Part shown: one piece after another, positions 14,269 to 20,813 of the stretch | Position numbering within the stretch: position 1 is the stretch's first letter | Layout: the number at the start of each line of letters is the position of its first letter | NCBI GenBank assembly: GCA_023392995.1 | Contig: JAEWMZ010000178.1 | Span: 1-20,813 of the forward strand | Direction of reading: 5' to 3' | Source of the DNA: Bacillota bacterium | Lineage (GTDB): Bacteria; Bacillota; Clostridia; Lachnospirales; Lachnospiraceae | Length of the DNA: 20,813 bases | Notes under the pieces: model-generated | Database searches by the model: none | Told to the model about the DNA's origin: nothing | What the model saw: the letters and a program-made list of their open reading frames with translations, nothing else | Position numbers and translations under genes: made by a program

Positions 14269-16620
14269 CTAAGATTTATTTAATATCGTAAGCTTGCAGC
14301 CTGTCTTAATTGCATAGCCATTGCTCAGCGTAATCACGATATTCTTTGTATCTGAAGAGTCTGTGGTTAATTTATTTATTTTTGCATTGGAAAGATAAAT
14401 GGTTGCTTTTCCATTTGCTATTTCAGCTGAGCCAAAGACAGAATTACCTCCCCAGGTGACATCAGCAACGCTTACTCCGTAAGCTTTATCAAACAGGGTT
14501 AATTCAAGGGTAAAGCTTACAACCTCCTGAGTTACCGTAGTTGTGGTACCATCCTTTGTAACTGTTGAGGTGGTTGTTTCCTTTAAGCTGCCTTCTGTGA
14601 TTGACCATGCGATGGGTGAATTATCCAAGGAAGCCGTATTCACCAGGGTGATAAATATATTTTCCTTCAGTTTCTCGCCGTTATTTAAGGTTATAATCAG
14701 AGGCTCTTTTGTATCCGTCGAGTCGATCAGGGAGGAAGCTTCAAAGTTTGCTACATTCACCGTTACCGTAGCGGTTGAAATCGTCTTGTCATCATCATTT
14801 ACATAGCTTGCGTACTCCACCGTATAGTCCGTATCCTTTGTCAAGGTATACCCATCATATTTCATGGAGCTAATTGCAACATTTTCTGCTGTAAATACAT
14901 TCACAGCGGACTTATCAGCAATCTTACTGGTTCCAAAGTCAAGCTGGAATTTGAAGCTCTTCTTATCTGAGCTTTCACTGGACAAGTAGATACGCTTGAA
15001 CTGGTCTGTATAATCGTCCTTTTTATCCGTATTATTTACATTAGACTTCGGATAAATATATAAGCGCAGGCCGGCTGTATCGGTACTTGTAATTACTTCT
15101 GAATTAGCCAGCGTAAGCTCTGCGTATAGAAGTTTTTCCGTAGCTGAATCAATGGCGCTGGTGGAGGTAATCTTTGTAGTAATTATGTATTTATCTCCGG
15201 CATTGGTACTTGATGCGTTTTTAGACACAGTACTCTTAACTGTAGCTGTTCCTGCACTGATTCCATAGGTATCAATAAATTTAATGGAGGAAACCGTAGT
15301 CGAAGTAGAGCTGTATAGTGAAAATGACAAATAGCTTGAGCTGTCATCACTTCGGCATACGCCAGCTGTCGTGATTAACGTGGTTAAGGTTGATGCTGTT
15401 AATGCATCCGGATATGTCACTCCTGCACCTGTGATTTCTATTTCCTTGGAAGCCAGGGCAAAATCCACGGTATCCGTTGCAGCAATCGATTTCTTTCTCA
15501 CATAAATACGGGAGCCCACAGGTACTTTTGTCTTGGTTAAGGTCACTGCAGTGCTGGAGGAAATCGTAGTCCAGTTAGCTGAAGTATAGCTTAATTCATC
15601 ATCCTTACCTACAACTGTGTACTCAAATGGAACCGTACTGCTGGCTGCCTTTACTGTTAAGGACAGACTGCTTGAGCTTAAATAGCTTAAGGAAATACCA
15701 TAGGTATCCTCACTTGGAGGTCCTTCCTGAATCGGTACGGTAACCGTCGCGATCTTAGACACCATAGAGGAGCTGGAGGCATTTGTTCGAAACTGCAGCG
15801 TAACCTTGGACTGTGCGGCAGAAGAGTTCTTGTACATTGCTTTTGCTGCCACCTCTGAAAGATGTAAATCAGCCGAACTGCTGACAGTAGTCCAATCCGT
15901 CGCAGTACTATCCGCATTTACCGTGCGATATGCCATCCCCTTCTTCACAGCTATGGTAAAGGTGGAACCGTTGATGGATGCACTGGGGGCTGATGCCTTC
16001 TTTGTAATTGTTACCGACACTTCCTTGCTGGCACGTGCTCCAACAACTGTGCTGCTGGTACCGTTAACTGGAGCAAGACGAAAGCGTAGGGTTGCCCCAT
16101 TATTAAATAGATAACTAAGCTGTGCTGCAAAGGTGCTTGAATCTACCACATTCCAGGTAGAGCTTCCGTCCTTGCGCCATTCCACCGTACGTGTACCTGC
16201 ATTTGTGAAAGTCACCGTACCTTTTACTTTATTAAAGGTTGCCTTAAAATTAGTCGGCTGCTTGGGTATGGTTACCGAAACAACCTCTGTGGATACATCT
16301 CCCTTAAAATTTAATATATAATTTTTAGAGACGGCTATCCAGGAAATGTCCATGGTAATCTTACCATCACTTCCGATCTCTCCCGGTATGGTTTCCCAGT
16401 TGGTTTTCTTTGAGTCTGAAAAAAAGACTTTAGTGTCACCATTCACTTTTAAGGTAATCGTACTATCATAATAGTTGATTTCTGTAACGGTAATACTGTT
16501 TGCTGCACTGACTGGCTCCGCATGGGCGAATACGAGCAATGCAAATGCTAAGAGTATTGCTGATATGTATACTCTGCTGCGGTTACTTTTGTCATTCTTT
16601 TTGTACATTATTCTATCCAT
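14269..16620 (-). CDS. Secreted modular protein, longer paralogue (783 aa), function unknown
   Basis: The signal peptide has a basic n-region (KKNDKSNRSR), a hydrophobic core (ISAILLAFALLVFAHA) and a likely cut after PVSA. I prefer the ATG at 16620, which follows AAGGAAAGG, over 16662, which has no site. The first ~400 residues share the four-module layout of its neighbour, with NWETI, TWNVV, DWTTV and NWTTI at matching positions and a VPIQEGPPS linker. The second half is unique. It is very Ser/Thr-rich and contains two segments (about 545-660 and 690-783) with a pattern of GYTLTKDTDYTVEY followed by LIITLNNGEKLKENIFITLVN, which faintly recalls X2-type surface modules. It is 31 bp upstream of the paralogue on the same strand, so one operon is likely. 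No cell-wall anchor is visible. The role is unknown. Confidence 0.78.
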   Translation of the reverse strand: MDRIMYKKNDKSNRSRVYISAILLAFALLVFAHAEPVSAANSITVTEINYYDSTITLKVNGDTKVFFSDSKKTNWETIPGEIGSDGKITMDISWIAVSKNYILNFKGDVSTEVVSVTIPKQPTNFKATFNKVKGTVTFTNAGTRTVEWRKDGSSTWNVVDSSTFAAQLSYLFNNGATLRFRLAPVNGTSSTVVGARASKEVSVTITKKASAPSASINGSTFTIAVKKGMAYRTVNADSTATDWTTVSSSADLHLSEVAAKAMYKNSSAAQSKVTLQFRTNASSSSMVSKIATVTVPIQEGPPSEDTYGISLSYLSSSSLSLTVKAASSTVPFEYTVVGKDDELSYTSANWTTISSSTAVTLTKTKVPVGSRIYVRKKSIAATDTVDFALASKEIEITGAGVTYPDALTASTLTTLITTAGVCRSDDSSSYLSFSLYSSTSTTVSSIKFIDTYGISAGTATVKSTVSKNASSTNAGDKYIITTKITSTSAIDSATEKLLYAELTLANSEVITSTDTAGLRLYIYPKSNVNNTDKKDDYTDQFKRIYLSSESSDKKSFKFQLDFGTSKIADKSAVNVFTAENVAISSMKYDGYTLTKDTDYTVEYASYVNDDDKTISTATVTVNVANFEASSLIDSTDTKEPLIITLNNGEKLKENIFITLVNTASLDNSPIAWSITEGSLKETTTSTVTKDGTTTTVTQEVVSFTLELTLFDKAYGVSVADVTWGGNSVFGSAEIANGKATIYLSNAKINKLTTDSSDTKNIVITLSNGYAIKTGCKLTILNKS

Positions 16621-16662
16621 TTTACCTTTCCTTTGTATTTTGGATATGTAATATACCTCCAT

Positions 16663-17014
16663 GTAATTTCACATATCAGTTTTGATAACCTGTTGTCCCT
16701 GGTTATCGTTCGACTTATTTTACCACAATTTCCTACAGAAATGAAGCTTAATTGAAAAAAACCGCATTTCAGCCATATTATAACAATATATCGTCAAGAT
16801 AAAAGAGGCTGCTAAGACATTTCACATAACCCTCACAAAGATGAACTAATAAATTGTTATAGCGTATAAATATGAGTTAGAATTATATCATTAGCCCGAT
16901 TAACTTTCGAAAAATCATATTGAAAATAGCTACTGTAATAAAATAAATAGAATTCAGTAAATATTATTTCGGCATGGATTAAGTATATTTTAAGGTCCCA
17001 TTAGTCCTATATAT
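16663..17014. other. Intergenic region ahead of the secreted-protein operon
   Basis: AT-rich. On the minus strand an extended -10 (TGTTATAAT, 16785-16777) could start a leader of about 150 nt for the secreted-protein pair. The leader holds a hairpin with perfect 7-bp arms, GATAACC (16684-16690) and GGTTATC (16701-16707). No -35, riboswitch or gene is clear, and no terminator is seen after the AraC gene. Confidence 0.4.
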
Positions 17015-17824
17015 TCAACGATGCAACTTGCGAAACTCCATCGGGGTATAGCCTGTCGCATTTTTGAACATCGCAATGAAGTGACTTGTATCATGATACC
17101 CCACGCGAAAGCTGATCAGATTAACTGCCAGCTCCGGGTGATTTACAAGAAGCTCCTTGGCCTTTACCATACGATAATTGTTCAAATACAGGTTGGTGGA
17201 GCAGCCAAGAAAGCGCTTAAACAGCCGGGAAAGGTATTGGGGTGACAAATAAACCCTACTGGCAAGCTCCTGAATCGTGATCTCCTGTTGATATCTTGTT
17301 TCGATTTCTTTTATTACCGGTACAACATATCTCTGATATAAGGGATGTAACAGATAATCACGGTATTCCTGAAAACGACCGACATTGATAAGAAAAGCAT
17401 AGCAATCCACGGATAACTGCATCGGATCAATTAGCTGTGCTTCATATAATGTTATGTTATTATCAATCCAGCTTCGGAATGAAAATCCGGCAGTTTCTCT
17501 AACCGGAATATATCTTTCTTTTCCCACTATGTTACTTATACTGGTTTCCAGCTTCCCTGAAAAAGTCACAAATGAAGTTGTCCAATCCGGCTGCTTCGAA
17601 TAATAGGCGTGCGGAACAAAGGGAGCGATCAGGACTCCTGCACCTTCCGTCAGAGTAAGATACTTTCCATCAATAACAACCTCTCCCGTTCCCCTCTCGG
17701 ATTGCAGCCAATGATAGTGTGGAAACCCCTTAAGGCGCCTGACACTTTCCTGGTTCCAGCGGTTACCAATGCTGTCGACGGCCAAGGGAAGCTCCTGAGA
17801 GGACAGATTAAAGTAAATTGGCAT
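17015..17824 (-). CDS. AraC-family transcriptional regulator
   Basis: A 269-residue regulator. The N-terminal cupin-like ligand domain includes FPHYHWLQSERGTGEVVIDG and GAGVLIAPFVPHAYY. The C-terminal pair of HTH motifs is ITIQELASRVYLSPQYLSRLFKRFLG (from about 183) and NLISFRVGYHDTSHFIAMFKNATGYTPMEFRK, the standard AraC/XylS signature. AAGGTGG lies six bases before the ATG. It is divergent from the GH42 beta-galactosidase gene, so it most likely senses a sugar and activates that gene. The 350-bp divergent gap is interrupted by an inverted-repeat-ended element, which could alter that control. Confidence 0.9.
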   Translation of the reverse strand: MPIYFNLSSQELPLAVDSIGNRWNQESVRRLKGFPHYHWLQSERGTGEVVIDGKYLTLTEGAGVLIAPFVPHAYYSKQPDWTTSFVTFSGKLETSISNIVGKERYIPVRETAGFSFRSWIDNNITLYEAQLIDPMQLSVDCYAFLINVGRFQEYRDYLLHPLYQRYVVPVIKEIETRYQQEITIQELASRVYLSPQYLSRLFKRFLGCSTNLYLNNYRMVKAKELLVNHPELAVNLISFRVGYHDTSHFIAMFKNATGYTPMEFRKLHR

Positions 17825-17954
17825 ATTAGACCACCTTGTTTCGAAATATTATATTATTTAGTTTATCATGTTATACAATATTTGAATAGCAGCAATTATA
17901 ATAGAGTCAAACAAAGGCTAAGAAAATCGTAGAGTAAGTAAGCTTTTCTTTAAG

Positions 17955-18140
17955 GGTGTGTCAGAGAACACAAAGCCTGGGATGTATCAGAAAATTGCCT
18001 TTGCCGGGCTGAATGCTCCGGTTTATGGCAGCCAAGGCGCGATTTTCGGGAACGTAGTGGCGCTGGATTCCCAGAAATGCAATACAGAATACCTCAAAGT
18101 TGGGGCACTCAGAGCGGTAAAATGAGTTTTCTGACACATC
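17955..18140. mobile_element. MITE-like element with inverted ends (186 bp)
   Basis: GGTGTGTCAGA at the left end and TCTGACACATC at the right pair at 10 of 11 positions. Inside, GAAAATTGCCTTTG (about 17990) and CAAGGCGCGATTTTC (about 18033) form a further imperfect stem. No protein of interest is encoded. The composition is more GC-rich than the flanking AT-rich gap. It lies in the araC / GH42 divergent gap, ending 36 bp before the GH42 start. No target duplication is obvious. Confidence 0.55.
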
Positions 18141-18176
18141 TTAGACAAATACGCACAGAATGGGAGGATATTTATA

Positions 18177-20189
18177 ATGAAGAAAACATTCAACAGAATC
18201 TTATACGGTGGGGATTACAATCCCAATCAATGGCCAAGAGAAACCTGGGACGAGGATATGCGCCTGTTTCGCAAGGCCGGTATTAACAGTGCGACCATCA
18301 ATGTCTTTTCCTGGGCTAAAATCCAGCCTTCGGAGCAGGAATATTATTTTAATGAGCTGGATGATATTATCGAAATGCTCAGCCGGGAAAATTATGATAT
18401 CGTCCTGGCAACCTCCACGGCAGCACTTCCTGCCTGGATGTTCAAAAACTATCTTGAGGTTGCACGGACGGATTATCAAGGCCGCCATCACAAGTTTGGC
18501 CAGCGGCACAATGCGTGTCCCAACAGCCCTGTTTACCAAAAGTTTGCCCGACGTCTGGCCGAAAAGCTGGCGGAGCGTTATAGCGGAAATGAACATATCA
18601 CCTGTTGGCATATTAACAACGAATACGGCGGAGAATGCTTCTGCGAGAATTGCGAGAAGGCATTCCGGGTGTGGCTAAAGTCTAAGTATAAAACCATTGA
18701 AGCTCTTAATAAGGCATGGAATCTGGAGTTCTGGGGGCATACCGTCTATGACTGGGACGAAATTGTTCTGCCGAATGAACTGACTGAGGGAATTGGCACT
18801 GACCGTACTGCCTTTGCCGGTATTTCCATCGATTATCGCCGCTTTAATTCCGACAGTATGCTGGAAAACTTTAAAATGGAGCGGGATGCCATCCGAAGCA
18901 TTGCTCCACATGCTCTGATTACAACAAATTTAATGGGAACCTATAAGAATTTAGACTATTTTAAATGGGCAAAGGAAATGGATATCGTATCCTGGGATAG
19001 CTACCCCTCCTACGATACACCTTGGAGTCAGGTGGCCATGTGCCATGATCTGATGCGAGGGTTGAAAAACCAGCCTTTTATGCTGATGGAGCAGACACCA
19101 AGCCAGCAGAACTGGCAGCCCTATAATTCTCTAAAGAAGCCGGGGCAAATGCGTGCTCAGAGCTATCAGACCCTCGCTCACGGCGCTGACACCATTCAGT
19201 TCTTTCAGCTGCGCAGATCCGTTGGAGCCTGTGAAAAGTTCCATGGTGCTGTAATTGAGCATGTGGGAACTGAAAACACTCGCGTCTTTCAGGAAGTCAG
19301 TAAGCTTGGCGAAGAGCTACAGAACCTTGGAGATCAGCTTCTGGGAGCTGTTAATCCGGCACAGGTTGGAATTATCTTCGATTGGGATAACTACTGGGCA
19401 CTGGAATACACCAGCGGCCCTAATAAGGACTTAATGTATGTGGATCAAATCCATCAATATTACCGGTTCTTTTATGAGAGAAATATTCCGGTGGATATGA
19501 TTCCAGCAGACGCAGATTTCTCAAAGTACCATACTGTAATTGCTCCCGTTCTGTATATGGTCAAGGATGGGATGCAGCAGGCATTGGAAGCCTACGTTAA
19601 TAATGGCGGTATCCTTGTTACTGGCTTCATGAGCGGAATTGTCGATCAGTCAGATAATGTACATCTGGGCGGATATCCTGGTCCTCTGCGTAACTTGGCC
19701 GGTATCTGGGTAGAGGAAATTGACGCTCTTGCACCAGAGCAGAGCAATACACTATGCTTTGCCGACGGTACGCAAGCTCTCTGTGGACTGCTATGTGATG
19801 TGATCCACCTAGAGGGTGCCGTAAGCCTGGCTGATTACACCAGTAATTTTTATGCGTCCTCACCGGCGGTCACAAAGAATAACTTCGGTAAGGGAACTGT
19901 ATTTTATATAGGTACACAGTTAGAACAAAATGGACTAAAAAAAGTACTGGATCAGGTTATTACTACCTCCGGTGTTAAGCCAATTATTGAAACTGAGACA
20001 AAGCTGGAGATTGTATGCCGTTCCGCTGAGGATAAGGATTATTACTTTATTCTGAACTTAACAAGTGAAACGCTTACACTACCACTCATCTTTGCAGGTA
20101 ATACAGATATTCTCACTGGAAATACCCTCACGCAGCAAACCATATTTGCACCTTATGATGTTGCATTACTCTGTATAGCACACTCATAA
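18177..20189 (+). CDS. Beta-galactosidase, glycoside hydrolase family 42
   Basis: A 670-residue retaining enzyme that releases beta-linked galactose from lactose-like or plant oligosaccharides. It opens with YGGDYNPNQWP, the GH42 hallmark. The acid/base is Glu149 in HINNEYG, and the nucleophile is Glu305 in LMEQTPSQQNW. Cys114, Cys154, Cys156 and Cys159 (NACPNS and ECFCENC) match the zinc site of Thermus GH42. The middle domain (about 390-600) is the flavodoxin-like trimerisation domain, and a short beta domain ends the protein. Length is typical. There is no signal peptide, so it is cytoplasmic. GGGAGGA precedes the ATG. It is divergent from an AraC regulator and followed by its own terminator, so it is a single-gene transcript; its promoter could lie at the edge of the upstream repeat element. 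Arabinopyranosidase activity, known in some GH42 enzymes, is an alternative. Confidence 0.93.
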   Translation: MKKTFNRILYGGDYNPNQWPRETWDEDMRLFRKAGINSATINVFSWAKIQPSEQEYYFNELDDIIEMLSRENYDIVLATSTAALPAWMFKNYLEVARTDYQGRHHKFGQRHNACPNSPVYQKFARRLAEKLAERYSGNEHITCWHINNEYGGECFCENCEKAFRVWLKSKYKTIEALNKAWNLEFWGHTVYDWDEIVLPNELTEGIGTDRTAFAGISIDYRRFNSDSMLENFKMERDAIRSIAPHALITTNLMGTYKNLDYFKWAKEMDIVSWDSYPSYDTPWSQVAMCHDLMRGLKNQPFMLMEQTPSQQNWQPYNSLKKPGQMRAQSYQTLAHGADTIQFFQLRRSVGACEKFHGAVIEHVGTENTRVFQEVSKLGEELQNLGDQLLGAVNPAQVGIIFDWDNYWALEYTSGPNKDLMYVDQIHQYYRFFYERNIPVDMIPADADFSKYHTVIAPVLYMVKDGMQQALEAYVNNGGILVTGFMSGIVDQSDNVHLGGYPGPLRNLAGIWVEEIDALAPEQSNTLCFADGTQALCGLLCDVIHLEGAVSLADYTSNFYASSPAVTKNNFGKGTVFYIGTQLEQNGLKKVLDQVITTSGVKPIIETETKLEIVCRSAEDKDYYFILNLTSETLTLPLIFAGNTDILTGNTLTQQTIFAPYDVALLCIAHS

Positions 20190-20201
20190 AACTACATCTT
20201 C

Positions 20202-20239
20202 AAAATGCCCCAAGAGCATGCTCTGTGGGGCATTTTACA
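20202..20239 (+). terminator. Rho-independent terminator after the GH42 gene
   Basis: AAAATGCCCC (20202-20211) pairs with GGGGCATTTT (20227-20236), with an inner AGAGC/GCTCT stem. It starts 13 bp after the stop codon. Confidence 0.88.
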
Positions 20240-20267
20240 TATGTGTATTAAATTTTTCATTTTAAAC

Positions 20268-20459
20268 TTGATTCGAGTGTCAAAAGTCGGATTTATGTCT
20301 TGAAATGAATATGCATGCATATATCCATCTGGACTTGCCTTACCATTCCATGAATTTCCTAAAAAGAAGTCGATTCATAGATGCCGGTCTGCGCCATCTG
20401 GATATATACACACATATTCATTGCTAAAATTATTTAATGACTTTTGACACTCGAATCAA
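20268..20459. mobile_element. MITE-like element with perfect 21-bp inverted ends (192 bp)
   Basis: Positions 20268-20288 and 20439-20459 are perfect inverted repeats (outer bases TTGATTCGAGTG). Pairing resumes inside between TGAATATG...ATATATCC (20306-20327) and GGATATAT...CATATTCA (about 20400-20420). The element has no ORF and no clear target duplication. It lies between the GH42 terminator and the convergent rhomboid gene. Confidence 0.7.
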
Positions 20460-20565
20460 CCTTTATATTAAAAATATATTACAATCCTTAGTTATCTCTT
20501 TTTAACCCAGCTTGTATATTCATAATGTATTCGTTACGTAAAACAAAACTTAGAGAAGCCAGCCG

Positions 20566-20813
20566 TTATACTCCTTTTTTTCTTCGATTCATTAACACCC
20601 CGAATGCAGCTCCGCATACCCCACCCACTACATGAGTGATGTGAGCAATTCCATCGCTGTTATCCAGACTTTGCATTACTTCACTTCCCAAATAGATGGC
20701 TATAACCAGGATTAATGTAATCGGAATTTTTCCATTCTCCATCCCTGCTGCCGAAGACAGGACAATCATCATAAATACGATTCCACTGGCGCCCAATAAG
20801 GCGGTGCCCGGGA
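20566..20813 (-). CDS. Rhomboid-family intramembrane serine protease, C-terminal part
   Basis: The frame is open to the window edge, so the N-terminal part is missing. The visible 82 residues include GASG, the GxSG catalytic serine motif at the start of a membrane helix. Then follow a hydrophobic helix (ITLILVIAIYLGSEVM) and HITHVVGGVCGAAFGVLM, where the second His fits the catalytic His of the HxxGG helix. The protein ends in a basic MNRRKKGV tail. Rhomboids cut transmembrane segments within the membrane. The substrate cannot be inferred. No signal for transcription end is clear beyond the inverted-repeat element downstream. Confidence 0.82.
   Translation of the reverse strand, partial: PGTALLGASGIVFMMIVLSSAAGMENGKIPITLILVIAIYLGSEVMQSLDNSDGIAHITHVVGGVCGAAFGVLMNRRKKGV

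Noticed and set aside
16684..16707. Riboswitch in the leader of the secreted-protein operon
   Set aside because: Only one short 7-bp hairpin is seen; no conserved core of a c-di-GMP, SAM or other known riboswitch could be found.
18208..18678. 156-codon frame within the GH42 gene
   Set aside because: A shifted-frame shadow; the GH42 frame holds the catalytic and zinc motifs.

Overview
The window looks like a piece of chromosome from a low-to-moderate GC, anaerobic Firmicute, most likely a Lachnospiraceae / clostridial cluster XIVa organism. This is inferred from the strong AGGAGG-type ribosome binding sites, a T-box-controlled aminoacyl-tRNA synthetase, an NADH oxidase next to HxlR and PNPOx-like genes, cytoplasmic GH95 and GH42 glycosidases, and secreted serine/threonine-rich proteins. 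There are no rRNA or tRNA genes, no CRISPR array, no intact insertion sequence and no phage genes.

Layout. (1) 1-981: the 3' part of a response regulator with an HDOD output domain. It converges on, and overlaps, a small YkgJ-type Cys-cluster gene that is itself translationally coupled to a water-forming-type NADH oxidase (949-2587, minus). (2) 2729-3637: a divergent pair, an HxlR redox-type regulator and a PNPOx-like flavin protein, with a dyad operator candidate between them. (3) 3760-4803: an orphan, slightly unusual HypD, with a possible gene remnant overlapping its start. (4) 5283-7029: a complete regulatory unit of promoter, serine T-box leader, serS and terminator. The SerRS is of a divergent type. 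(5) 7079-10181: on the minus strand, ppnP, a regulator with two MerR HTH domains, and a two-gene ABC exporter whose ATPase has grown a 36-bp-period repeat tail. (6) 10207-12650: a GH95 alpha-L-fucosidase-type enzyme followed by a 21-bp tandem array. (7) 13074-16620: a pair of paralogous secreted multi-module proteins of no family I recognise. (8) 17015-20236: an AraC regulator divergent from a GH42 beta-galactosidase, with a 186-bp inverted-repeat-ended element between them. (9) 20566-20813: the C-terminal part of a rhomboid protease.

How the genes fit together. Regions 6 and 8 suggest sugar scavenging in the cytoplasm: neither glycosidase has a signal peptide, and no transporter is in the window. 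Regions 1 and 2 fit oxygen and redox defence. Region 5 is a probable drug or peptide export module with its own MerR-type regulator. The gaps between genes are notable for several hairpin-forming, MITE-like repeats: one family present twice (8823-9000 and 12754-12875), and two further elements at 17955-18140 and 20268-20459.

The most promising undescribed items are the paired secreted modular proteins, the repeat-expanded ABC ATPase tail, and the intergenic palindromic repeat families. All functional calls come from reading motifs by eye; no database search was run.
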